Shown here piece after piece: positions 46,945 through 58,769 of a stretch of DNA of 64,000 bases (position 1 is its first letter; the number at the start of each line of letters is the position of its first letter). This stretch comes from Moringa oleifera (lineage: Eukaryota > Streptophyta > Magnoliopsida > Brassicales > Moringaceae). The notes beneath the pieces were generated by a model. It did not search any database, was not told the DNA's origin, and saw only the letters and a list, made by a program, of their open reading frames with translations. A program made the translations under genes and the position numbers. The stretch is from contig JAJFZO010000906.1 of the NCBI GenBank assembly GCA_021397835.1, positions 29,644-93,643 on the forward strand, in the 5' to 3' direction.

Positions 46945-49900
46945 GTCAACCAAGGTAAAGGCGCCTATGCGAGCTAGACCCTTGTTATTATCCTTAAATT
47001 GTGTGCCTAGTGAGCGTGCCACGAGTGCCATTTCGCTTAGGCCATGGGCACGAGAGGCGAGCCATGGCTACCCTTAACAGGCACGTATAGGTGAAAGGCC
47101 CTGCGTGCAGGTGTACAACATGCACCAGCCAAACTAATGGCACCCCAGGCGAGCTAGACCCTCATCGCTGTCCCTCGATAGTGTGCCAAGCGCAGCATAG
47201 CTTAGACGATAGGCACAGGAGATGAGCCACAGTTGCACAGGATGTGCTAGCTAATACAAGGGTGCCCCATGTAAGTCAAACCCTCACCATAGTCCCTCGG
47301 TAGTGTGCCAAGCAAGCATGCCACGAGTGTCGTGTCTTCATGGACCTTGGCCACTGATGGAGAGCCACGATTGTCTCCAACAGGCAAGACATGAGGGATG
47401 GCCCAACGTGCAGCCGCATAAGGCGCCCATACGAGCTTGACCCTTATCACTATCCTTTGATAGTGAGCCTACCGAGTGTGCCATGAGAGTCATGTCACTT
47501 AGACCATGGGGACAGGAGGCAAACCTCAACGGCCCACAGTAGGAAAGACATGGGTGAAAGGCCCAGCATGTGGCCACACAGGGTGCGCCACCTAAGTCAT
47601 AGACACCTCATGTAAGCTAAAACCTAGTCATTGTCCTTCGATTGTGTGCCCGGCAAGTGTGTCATGAGGGCCATGTCGCCTCAACCATGGGCACGAAAGG
47701 TAACTTATTACTACCCCTTGCTAGTTCAACATGGGTAAAAGACTCAGCGTGAGGTTGCGCCAGGCACGCTACCTAAGCCAATGGCACCCTTTGCGAGCTT
47801 GACCCTCGTCATTGTCCTTAAAACTTATGCCCAGCAAGCATGCCATGAGCATTGCATCGACTAGACTATCGACACGAGAACTGAGCCATGTTTGCCCCTA
47901 ACAAGCTCGATATGGGCAGAAGCCCGTCTTGCGATCGCATAGGGCATGCCAACCAATCTAAAGGCACCCCACGAGAGCAAGACACTCGTCGCTATCCTTT
48001 GATCATGTGCCCAGCGAACGACAATGAGCTTTGTGTCACCTAGACCATAGGCATGGAAGGCAAGCCATAGTAGCCCTCAGTAGGCACAGCATAGGCAGAA
48101 GACCCAGCTTGTGGCTGTATAATGCGCACTAGCCAATCTAAAGGCACCCTACCTAAGCCAAACTAGTTGTCCCTATATCTTATGCCCAGTGAGCATGCCA
48201 CAAGCATCATGTCACTTAGACCATGGGCATAAGAGACAAGCCACAACTATCACCAACTGGCATAGCATAGGTGGAAGGCCTAGTGTGCGACCGCACTGAT
48301 CACACCTGCCAAGCCTTCGACGCAGAACACAAGCAAGACCCTTGTTACTGTCCCTCAATCATGGGCCTAACGACTGTGCAATAAGTGCCACATTACATGG
48401 TACAAGGCATACAAGGCATGCCAAGGTTACCTACAAGAGGTTCAGCATAGGTAGAAGGCCTAGTGTGTGATTGCATAGGGCGTGCGAGCCAAGCTAAGGG
48501 CATTCAACATGAGCAAGAACCTTATCGTTATCCCAAAAATGTGTGCCCATTGAGTGTGCCATGAACTTTGCGTCTCCTACACCGTGGGCATGAGAGATGA
48601 GCCATGTTTGCCCCTTACTAGCTTGGCATGGGGAGAAGGCTTAGCATGTGATTGCATTGGGCATGCCAACCAAGCCAACAGCACCTTACTCGAGATAAAC
48701 CCTCATCAATGTGCGTTGATCGTGTGCCTAGCGAGCTTGCCATGAGCGCCCCATCGCTTGGACCATAGACACGGGAGACGAGCCTAATTGTCGTTAGTAT
48801 GAATGGCATGGGCAAAATACCCAACGTGTGACAGCACATGGCATGTCAAGCAAGCCAAGGGCGCCCTACGTGAGGTAGACCCTAGTCGTTGTCCTTAAAT
48901 CGTGTGCCTAGTGAACATGCCATGAGCATCGCGTCACCTAGACCATAGCATGAAAGGCAAGCCTCAGTTACCTATAGTCGACGTGGAATAGGAAAAATGG
49001 TGCCTAGTGTGCTAGTGTGCGGCTATAATGGGTGCCCTAACCAGGCCAAAGGCACCTTATATGAGCTAGTCTCTCATCGTTATCCCTTGATCGTGTCCCA
49101 CTAGCGTCACGACGCATGAAGCATGGGCATGGTAGGTAAGCCTCAACTGCCTTTAGCAAGTGAACATGGGCAGAAGGCTTAGCGTGCTCTCACATAAGGG
49201 GCATCAGCCAAGATAAGGGCGCTCTATGCAAGCCAAACCCTCATCATTGTCCCTAAATCATGTGCCCATCGAGCATGCCATGAGGGCCAAGTTACTTAGG
49301 CCATGGACGTGGGAGGTGAGCCACAGTTATTCTAAGTCGGGACGCATAGGCTGAAGGCTTAGTGTATCGCCACACATGGCATACTAGCAAAGCCAAAGGT
49401 GCCCTAGGCGAGCCAAACTCTCGTCATTGTCCTTCGATAATGTGCCGAGCAAGCGTGTCGTGAATACAGCATCGCCTGGGTGATGGGAGAAAAGGCAAGT
49501 CACAGTTGCCTCCAGTAGGCAAGACATAAGTGAAGCGTGCAGCTACATAGGGCACACCAATTAATCGAACAACGCCCCACGTAAGTCAAACCCTCATCAT
49601 TGTCCCTCAGTAGTGTGCCGAATGAGCATGGCATGAACGCCATGTCACATGGACCATGGCCATGGGAAGAGAGCCATGGCTGCTCCTTACAGGCATGACA
49701 TGGGCGGATGGCCTAAAGTGCAGTCGTAAAGGGCACGCCAGCCAATGCTAATGGCATCACACGCAAGCCACACCTTTGTCATTATCCTTTGATAGTGAGC
49801 CCAATGAGCATACGATGAGCATTGCATTGCATGGACCATAAGAGTTGGATGCAAGCCATAGTGGCCCCCAATAAAAAAGGCGTAGGAAGAAAACCCAGCA

Positions 49901-51412
49901 TGTGGTCGTACAGGGCACGCTAGGTAAGCTAAAGCCGTCCCATATGAGTTAGACCCTCATTGTTATCCCTCGATTGTATGCCTAGTGAGCGTGTCATTAG
50001 GGCCATGTAGTCTAGACCATAGGCTAGAAGGCGAGCCGCAGCTGCACTTGGTAAGCTTAACATAGGCAAAATGCCCAATGTGCAGTCGCACAAGACATAA
50101 AACGAAGCTAAAGGCACCCCCCACGAGCTTGGCTCTCCTTTATCGTTATCCCTACAACTTGTGCCAAGTGAGTATGCCACGAGCGTGTCACCTAGACCAT
50201 GGGCATAGGAGCTGAGCCATGTTTGTCATTAACAGGCATAACTTTTAGTGGAAGGCCCATCGTTTAGCTGCGTAGACCATGCCAGCCAATGCAAAAGTGC
50301 CCTACGCAAGGTAGTCCTTCATTGCAGGCCCTCAATCATGTGCTTAGCAAGCATGCCAGAAGCAAAGCGTCACCTCAACCATTGCATGAGAGGTAAGAGC
50401 ATGACTATCGCAGCAGGTTTGGCATGGTAGGCATGAGGTGCGTCAGCCAAGCCAACGGCATCTTACCTAAGCCAGACCCTCATTATTGTCCTAATATCAT
50501 GCGCCTAGCGAGCGTGCCATGAGCATTGCATCGCCTTGACAATAGACATGCAAGTTGAGTCGCGATTGCCCTTAGTCGCATGGCATGGGCCAAAGGCCCA
50601 ATGTGCAACTGCACTGAGTGCACTAGCTAATCAAAGGGTGCCCCATGTAAGCCAGAACTTCATCATTGTTTATTGATCGTAGGCCTAGATAATGTGCAAT
50701 GAGCACTGCATCGCATTGTACATGGGCACAAAAGGTAAGCCACGACTTCCTCTAATAGGCTTGGCATGGGCCAAATTCCAAAGGCTAATGTAGCCGCATT
50801 GAGCGTACCAGCCAAGCCAAGAGTCCACCACGCAAGCTAGACCCTCGGCGCTATCTTTCGATCGTGAGTCTAATAAGTGTGTAGCGAGTGTCGCATCGCA
50901 TGGGCACATAAGGCATGCCATGATTGCCCCTAAGAGGATACATATGGGTATAAGGCCCAGTGTACAACTGCAGAGGGGGTGCCAGCCAAGCTCAGGGCAC
51001 CCCACATTGAGCCAAATTCTCATTATTATCCCAAAAACATGTGCCTAGCTAGCATACCATGAATGCTGCATCACCAAAATGGTATGCCCAGCGAGCGTGC
51101 CATTAGGACCACATCACTTGAGCCATGGGAATGTGAGATAATCCATAACTGCCCCAGTAGACACACATGGGCAAAAGGCCTAACTTGGGGTCATATAGGG
51201 TGCACCAGCCAAGCTAACAGCGCCCCACATGAGCCAGACCCTTGTCGCTATCCTTCACATGGTGTACTATGTGAATCAAACCCTCGTCGTTATCCCTCAA
51301 TTGTGTGCTTAACGAGCGTGCCATGAAGGCCACATGCTTGACCCCAATATACTCAACATGGGTAAAAGGCCCAACATTCGACTGCATAGACGTGCCAGCA
51401 AAGTCAAGGGGT
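46945..51412 (-). repeat. Satellite block C: ~182-bp repeat in opposite orientation, about 25 copies
   Basis: The units are the reverse complement of those in A and B: for example gcctagtgagcgtgccacg, accatgggcacgagaggcg, gagccatggctaccc and cgcgagctagaccctcgtc. It begins at about 46,945 and ends at about 51,412, directly joined to the inverted caulimovirid relic. Confidence 0.93.
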
Positions 51413-51930
51413 TTTAATTTTAATAAATATTCCTTTTTTATTTTTGGATCTTCTATCTTATCAATAATGTCAACTAATCGTTCTTTTTTGCTAATCATGT
51501 TGATCATTTTGCATTCACGTATTCCTTCACTACATACTTCATCTAAGGTTTCTGAATCGCTTAAATCTTGTTCCTCTATATATTCACTTTCGGCTTGGGA
51601 TATGTCCTCTTTGGCTAATATACGAAGTATATTATCTTTTATTTCTCCTAGTATTTCTAATTCACTTATTTTTTTACGTACTCTACAATTCCTTGCATGA
51701 TGTCCTATCTTACCACAATTAAAACATCTAATGATTGGCCATTTCTTTATAGGCCTTTTGGATTACTTATCCTATTTACTAGATTTTTTGAAAGGCCGAT
51801 ATGTCCTAACGGGCCCGTATGGCCTGAACTAGATCCTTATTATTATTATGTTTTTCGGCAGAGAGAGTTCATATTTTTTATGTCCATATTGGGCATAGAA
51901 AGTTCCCATTTCTACCTTGTTTTAAAATAA
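51413..51930 (-). pseudogene. Endogenous caulimovirid relic, inverted partial copy
   Basis: Reverse-strand homologue of about 38,340-38,820. It holds the same lysine-rich lead and zinc knuckle region at about 51,680-51,735, in which one cysteine codon of the left copy reads as asparagine-like sequence (attaaaacatc on the plus strand is preceded by caatt). The acidic stretch and MINMISKKE segment follow at 51,420-51,507. It is cut off by satellite C, so the protease region seen in the left copy is missing. Broken frames, inert. Confidence 0.7.
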
Positions 51931-51934
51931 TTTA

Positions 51935-54305
51935 AAACAATTCAAAACTATTTTTTAAAAATATTTTGAACCGTATTGATCTTTTAAAGAAGTATGTAAT
52001 AAAAATACAATAAATCAAACTATAAATAAAATAAAAATATAATAAAATATAAAATTATTTAACAAATAAATAAACATATATTTAAAAAATAAAATAAAAT
52101 TCACAAATGTGATAAAAAAATAAGTAGCAAAAAAAAAATCTAAAAACTAAACAAGGTAACAAAATTGCAACCAATTGGAGATGTGTAGTATTTATAATTT
52201 TACTGAATTAAAATGTAAATAATTTTTTTAAATATATCAAAAAATTTATTAAAAATAATAAAATAAAAATAAATTTTAATAAAATAAAAAAATTATAAAT
52301 ATAAAAAATTACAAAATAAAATTCATAAAATATTGAAAAATAAAATAAAAGGAAATAAAAAACTAAAATATCAAATAAACTAAAAAAATCAAGAAAAATA
52401 AAGTTATTAAAAAATAAGTGAAAGAAACTAGAAACACCCCATAAAATAAAAAAATGTAAAAAATTATAAAAAAAATTAAGTAACAAAAAAAAGGAAAAAA
52501 TCCAGAAATGCAAAAATAGAAGACAATACATACTAAAAAAAGGTAATAATAAAGAAACAGAACTCTTTGCAAAACAAAAAAAAAATTGATTTTTTTAGAA
52601 ATAATAGTAGAAAATAAAATAAAATAAAATATTAATTTGAAAAGAAATACATATCATGCAAAATCATTAAAAAATTAATTAAAATAAAAAATAAAATGTA
52701 GTAAAATCTAAAATATTCACAAAAATAAAAAATTAAAAAATGAAAACACAAAAAATTAAAAAACTCAAAAAATTGACAATATATTGTGAAATAATTATAA
52801 TTTAAAACAATTCAAGAATCATAAAATGTGTTTTTTAAAAAATAATTTTGGTTTACATTTAATCTTTTAAAGAAAAATGTAATAAAATTACAAAAATTAA
52901 ATAATAATAAATGCAAATACAACAAAATATAAAATATATCTAAAATAAATAAACAAATAGAAGTATGTAAAAATTAAAATAAAATTTAAAAATTAGATAA
53001 ACAAAAAATATAATATAATAAAAAGCCTAAAAGTCAAATGAACTAATAAAATTGCAACCTCTTGGTAGGTCTAATATTTTCTATTATATTGTATTAAAGT
53101 AGTCAAAGATGATACAAATTTTTAAAAAAATTAAAAAATACAAAAAATTTATAAACAAGGTTAAAAGGTAAAAACAACTAAAAAACTAAAAAATCAAATA
53201 AAATAAAAAATAAGAAAAATAAAATTACTAAAAAAAGTTGTAGAAAATAAAAATACCCAGAAAAAAATAAGTATGAGAGAAAAAATGAAGACAATGCATG
53301 AAAAAAAAAAAAAAAAAGCAATCGTAAAGAAACGAAGCCCCTTACAAAGCAAGAAAATCGATACTTTTTATAATTTATTTTATTTCATTGAAATTTTTTA
53401 TAATTTATAATTTTTTGTCATCTTTGACTACTTTAAACATCTTCAAGTGATTGCGATTTTGTTGGTCTATTTGCTTTTTACATATTTTTTACTTTTTATT
53501 TTTTATTTATCTATGCTTTGAATTTTAATTTAATTTTTTATATTTTTATTTATTTATTTAGATATTTAGATATTTTTGTTATATTTTTTATATTTTACAA
53601 TTTAATTTATTATAATTTTATTACATTTTCTTTAAAAGATCAATGCAAATGTATTATAGAATATTTCATGATTTTTGAATTATTTTAAATTATAAATTAT
53701 AAAATATTTTACATTATTTTTTCTCATTTTTTATATTCTAGTTTTTCTAAGTTTTTTCATTTTTCTGAATTTTTGAATTTTTAGATTTTATTATTTTATT
53801 TTATTATTTTTTGTTTTAATGATTTTGCATGATAAATTTTCTTGAAAATTTGAAATTTTATTTTTTATTATTTTTCCAAAGAAATATTTTGTTACTTTGG
53901 AAAGAGTTTTGTTTCTTTGATTTATTTTAATATTTTAATTTAAAAAAATTATAAATATTAGACCTCACTAAGAGGTTGTAATTTTATCAGCTTATCTGAT
54001 TTTTTAGCCTTTTTATTGATTTTTTTATTTTTATTGAATTTTTGAATTTTTTTTCTTACCTTTATTTATTTATTTTTAATACTTTTATATTTTGTTATAT
54101 TTTGTTATATTTTATTTTTTTGTATTTTTATTACACACTTCTTTAAAACATAAATATAAATATAAATTTTAAAAATTTTTTAATTATATATATGTATTGA
54201 AGAGCGACCTTACATGCCATTTATATCTTATATTTTTAGCTGCCTATCACTTAAATCTTGGACCTTTTGCTAGATAATGCAAATTAATAAATCTCTTATA
54301 TCACT
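51935..54305 (-). repeat. AT-rich complex repeat, right arm of inverted structure
   Basis: Reverse complement of about 36,060-38,330, down to the less AT-rich border words gctagataatgcaaattaat at 54,270 and taagtgatagg/cttacatgcca nearby. It contains at least two internal units of several hundred bp sharing the words tctttaaaagatcaatgc and gttgcaattttatta. Confidence 0.75.
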
Positions 54306-54848
54306 GCACCAATAGCTGATTTACTTTATAAAATATTTTGTTATTTTTAAATTATTTTAAATTTTAAATTTTTTATGGTTTTAATTATTTTTTAATTTCT
54401 TTGAATTTTATTAGATTTTAATTTTTTTCTTATTTTAATTTTTTATTATTTTTAAATATATATTTTTATATTATATTATTTATAAATTTCCCGTACATAT
54501 TTGATATCACAAATAATCTCATGCATTACATTATAAGAGTTCATAGCTAATATAAATAAGTTTTTCATTCTTATTGTTTTTCACCAATATATTTGATTTA
54601 TTTTTTAATTTTGTTCTCACATTAATTTAAATTATAGATACATATATTCAAATATATGAAAAGAAGAAAGATTTTGAGTTGAAATAAGGCCTGTTAAGAT
54701 TTTTAAGATAAGCCCATTTTGACTTTTTAGACCCAAGAAGCACTAGGAAGAAAGTCAAAAGAAGTCTACCTTTATTGCAATTTATCCTACAGATATCAGC
54801 ACTTGCCTGGGCATGTTATCAGTGGCTTCAAAGTTTGAGAGTTGCTAA
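54306..54848. other. Unassigned DNA right of inverted structure
   Basis: AT-rich then mixed composition. No feature recognised. From about 54,640 it may be upstream sequence of the ankyrin pseudogene. Confidence 0.35.
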
Positions 54849-55235
54849 ATGCGGATTAGACTAGTTTTTTCCTCAAGTTGTTATCTTGCTCGATCCATGG
54901 CCGTTATAGTTCTTGGACCACCTTTGAGTTTCGGCAATGATATTTGCAAAGTTTTGGGTGGTCGAAAAAGAGGGAAATTAGGTTTGTTCGTTATCGGGAA
55001 GGAATCAAATGTGAGTACTTATGTAGTTGAGCCAAAAATAGAGTATCGTCCTTGCAAACCCATGAGGTACTTTTGGAAGATCCCGATGATGGAAATGACG
55101 GCGAATATAATGAAGAAGATGAGGAAGAGGAAGAAAATGACATGGATTTTGAAAGTGATTAGGAGGAAGAGTGAGGGATAGATGCTTCGACTATGGCTAC
55201 TAGTGTCGAAGAGCCAACCGTAAACTAATAAGAGG
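54849..55235 (+). pseudogene. Possible 5' exon of ankyrin-repeat gene, with acidic stretch
   Basis: From ATG at 54,849 a frame reads MRIRLVFSSSCYLARSMAVI and on to YVVEPKIEYRPCKP. A one-base shift near 55,060 then continues as EVLLEDPDDGNDGEYNEEDE plus a further run of acidic residues to a stop near 55,160. A leading basic, hydroxylated region could be a transit peptide, and acidic linkers precede ankyrin repeats in AKRP/EMB506-type proteins. It has the same orientation as the ankyrin exons 0.8 kb downstream. Linkage is inferred; it may be unrelated. Confidence 0.35.
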
Positions 55236-56076
55236 ATGAGTTGCAAAATGTTCTTATATCTTATATTCTTTTCTTTTGTCATGTTTTAATCTTTCTGATA
55301 GACGTCGGCATCATGAAATGAATTTTAACTTGAATTTTATCATTTAAAAATGAAGGTTCATTGTTCACCATCTGACATGGACAAGAAAGATTGATATTTT
55401 TGCTTTAAAGAAGATTATGAAACCTTCCATTTATGGTTTTACTCATACTCAACTTATTCCTCTACTTTAATATGTAAAGGTTTAGTATTTCAATCATTTT
55501 ATTAACCTTCATAGACATTACCTCTAGCCATAACCAAGTGTATCTAAGATTTATAGCAAACTGCACTGTCTACCTTCCACTTCATAATTATGATTGTGTT
55601 GCTAACTAATGGAATAAAGGACGAATTAACTTTTATTCATTTATTAAGTTGTCTATCTTTAGTTCATATTTTAATGAACCAATTTTGTATGCATTGAGTT
55701 GTTTTTCTCTTTTGTTCACTCTGTTCCTAAATAAAAATCAACCTTAGGTATTTGTGTTCTTTGATCATTGTAGAGGTTAATAAGCTTCTGGGGGTAGAAG
55801 AAAGAGCAATTCTGTAACAAAATGCACTCCCAACCTGGACAAGATATCAACAGTAAGAATACTTGTAAAAGTGTGTTGTTCATATAAAAGCTTTTTTTAG
55901 TGTACAAATGAGACTTTTTGGCTTGCTATTGCTTCTAGTTTTCTATACTCGCTAAGAACATCAACAAAACTCTTTCTATTCATTGCAGCCATTCAAAACC
56001 TTATGAATGATAGATATTCTTGTAATTGAGGGATTCTCATTTTCGTCTTTTAATTAATTTTAACTTCAACATTCAG
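55236..56076. other. Unassigned DNA between possible 5' exon and ankyrin exons
   Basis: No coding similarity recognised. Could be intron. Confidence 0.4.
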
Positions 56077-57188
56077 GTAAAATGGAAGCATTTCAAATTG
56101 TTGCACTATCAGGGGAGACTCCTTTCATGGACAAGCTACTTGAAAGTGGACTTGACATTGATGTTGTTAATAAGGTTATTTCTCTTTATTTTGAAACTTG
56201 ATGTTGGATGTTATTTTTGCTATTTTCACCTGGATTATCATCTCCTCTTTAATATGGTGAAATAAGATGATTTCACAACTCTTCATAAAGTAATTATTGG
56301 CAAAAAAGAGGCTATAATAAGTCATCTTTTAAGAAAAGGTGCAAGCCTACATGTCAAGAATAAAGTAATGTTACTCTATTTATTACCATAAATCTATCCC
56401 AACTTCCAAACTCCCTTTCTTTAAGCTAATTTTTCTATTGTACTTCATTTTATCTATGTGTTTTGATAAAAGGATAAAGCTAGTCCACTTTATTATTTTT
56501 GTTCAAGTTGGTGCATGTTGTTGTACAAAGTAGAAACAAAGATATAACTAAAGTCTTATTAATCAATAGTGTAGATGAGACTAGAAAAAATAAGGTAATG
56601 GCATTTCAAAGCAAAATTATAAACATGCCAAGCTCTCTTGTCCTTTCATAATTTAAAAAATCTATGTTAGTAATGATTTTATTATTTCATTTCTAGCTAT
56701 GATTTCATATCTATTATCTTCCTTTACAACTGATAACTATAATGGTTACTACTTATCTTTTATTTAAGATGTACTCTCCATTTGCCACTTGTGAGATAGA
56801 TAATAATCATCATACTTCTTTCCTATTCGTAAATACACTCTCTGTTGCATTTTAATAATCCCTTCCTCAACCAAAGAAGGAAAACAAAATAATAAAAGAA
56901 GAGAAAACCCTCTTTCCAGATATATGTTTTGTTAACCCATAAGTTGAAAAGCTGTATTTACAAAAACATGAAGGAAGGACTTGATTACTTTTCTCACCTA
57001 AATTTAAAAAGGTTTTTGTAATCAAAAGATATAATCTTAGTGAAGGCGGGAGAGAATTGAAGTAGACTATCTTCCTATAATTTTTAGTTAGAATCTGATA
57101 GTGATTTGCTTGCTGTGTTTTAGGATAGTAAAACACCCTTGTTGTGTTTAAGTCTTATGACCTCACAAAATTGTTGAAGATTGTATGA
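56077..57188 (+). pseudogene. AKRP/EMB506-like ankyrin-repeat protein, 3' exons (pseudogene)
   Basis: Four exon-like blocks with plausible AG/GT borders. 56,077-56,174: ALSGETPFMDKLLESGLDID. 56,267-56,364: DFTTLHKVIIGKKEAIISHL then LRKGASLHVKN. 56,473-56,594: KASPLYYF then a degraded end, QSRNKDITKVLLIN in a shifted frame. 57,124-57,188: a short piece ending FKSYDLTKLLKIV and TGA. The wording and the FKSYDL(V/T)KLLKI tail are those of the plastid ankyrin proteins AKRP and EMB506, needed for plastid differentiation and embryogenesis in Arabidopsis. In the third exon about one ankyrin repeat is deleted between the VQVGA-like and VQSRN-like parts, with frameshifts, and the last exon needs a shift too. 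Not functional. The start of the ankyrin domain is missing. Confidence 0.75.
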
Positions 57189-58769
57189 GCAAATAGAGAT
57201 TTGTATGAACAATAACCCCACTAATTTTGGCATAGATTTTGGTGATGTTCTCTTCTTACATGCCTTGATCACATCATCATGTTATTGAACATGAAGTTTT
57301 AAGGGTAGCTATTTCATTCTCTCAAAAAGAAGAATTCCCATGAATCTTAATTCACCACCATTTAGCCCTATTTTTTGGAAAGAAAGGTTTTCGAAAAATG
57401 AGAGTGCATATACATGATATGAGAACAAGTTAGTTGTGAAGCAAACAGCACCATAGTGCAGATTCACTAATACATATATTAGCTTTTCCATCTTGTTGGG
57501 TGGTCACCTTATAACATGTCATCGGTACTAAGACATGTATTAGCTCTTTCATCCTCCATTGGGTGCTTGCTTGATAAGATGCCACTGCCACTGTTGGTCA
57601 TGATCATTGTGCAGTGCTAGCTAAAGAATTTGTATCTTCAAAATGTAATGTCTCTTAGTTACAAATATGATGTTTGGTTCAATTTGTCCATTCATAATTT
57701 TACTTAAAGAGCATAAAGGAGGCTATGCACTTGTTTAGTTTAAAGGATTAGTGGAATGTGAAGAGAATGTTCTTCATTTCTAGTGGATTCAAAATTTTTC
57801 CGCTAACATTTTCAACTTCAAAAGGATCCTCCATTAAACTTATGATTTAAAAAAAAAAAGAAATTATAATTTTTTTCATAATTTATTATATTAATATAAT
57901 AAAAAATAAATATATAAAATTTTAATCATTCATTTTATTAAATTATCACTTATTAGTAAATATTGTAAAATCAGTAGGATCTTAATTCTTTTTGAATAGT
58001 TACCTCTAAGCAACCATTGTCATCATTTTTCTTCATAAACTCATCATAACTGAAATTCTTAAGAGGATTTTTATTTCTATATTTGGCTTTGAAACAAAGA
58101 ATAAAAGCCATAAGTATTTTGTCATATTCCAATTATTGCACACGAAAAAAGAATTAAAAATCTTAATGCTTCACTAAGAGTGGATGAGAAGTTTGTGCTT
58201 ACCTAGCTAAATAGGCTTTGTCACATAACCAAAAGAAATGGATCTTTTGCACACCTTATATTGTAATAAAAATTTTAAAATTATATTTTTATAATTTATT
58301 AAATTAGTAATAAATTAAAAATAAAAAATCAAATTAAAATAAAATCAATTACGGTTTGTTAAAGTCCAAGAAATTTTAGAGTGGGTCCATTTTGGAATTA
58401 AGCCCTATGACTAATAACAAATAGCCCAAGATCCATCCTTTCCATTTTGCCTTTCTTACCAAAGCCCACATATTCATGTCTAGTCTTTTCAATCACTCAT
58501 GGTGACAATCGTATGACAATCGTACTTCAATAAGGAAGTGGCTGAACATTAGCGGAGACTGCTCCCCCTTTTTATTTCTCTCTCTTTCTTACTTGAGTCA
58601 CTCACTTCTCTTTCTTTCAGATACAATAACTGGCTTGAACTTCCCTATTTAGTTTCTCTTTGTCACTATTTTAATTTTTTCATTTTATGTTGTTTGGGTT
58701 TTTATGGTCATCATCTCTAATTTTGCTATATATAGAATTCGGTTATGACATTGAAATTCTATATCTTTA
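57189..58769. other. Intergenic stretch between two pseudogenes
   Basis: No gene recognised. AT-rich patches lie at 57,840-57,970 and 58,260-58,350. A pyrimidine-rich tract at 58,565-58,620 may belong to the promoter or leader of the following gene copy. Confidence 0.4.

Noticed and set aside
54849..55181. 110-residue frame considered as an intact small gene
   Set aside because: The acidic stretch typical of a real linker is in another frame from the first half, so the continuous frame is not the ancestral one.
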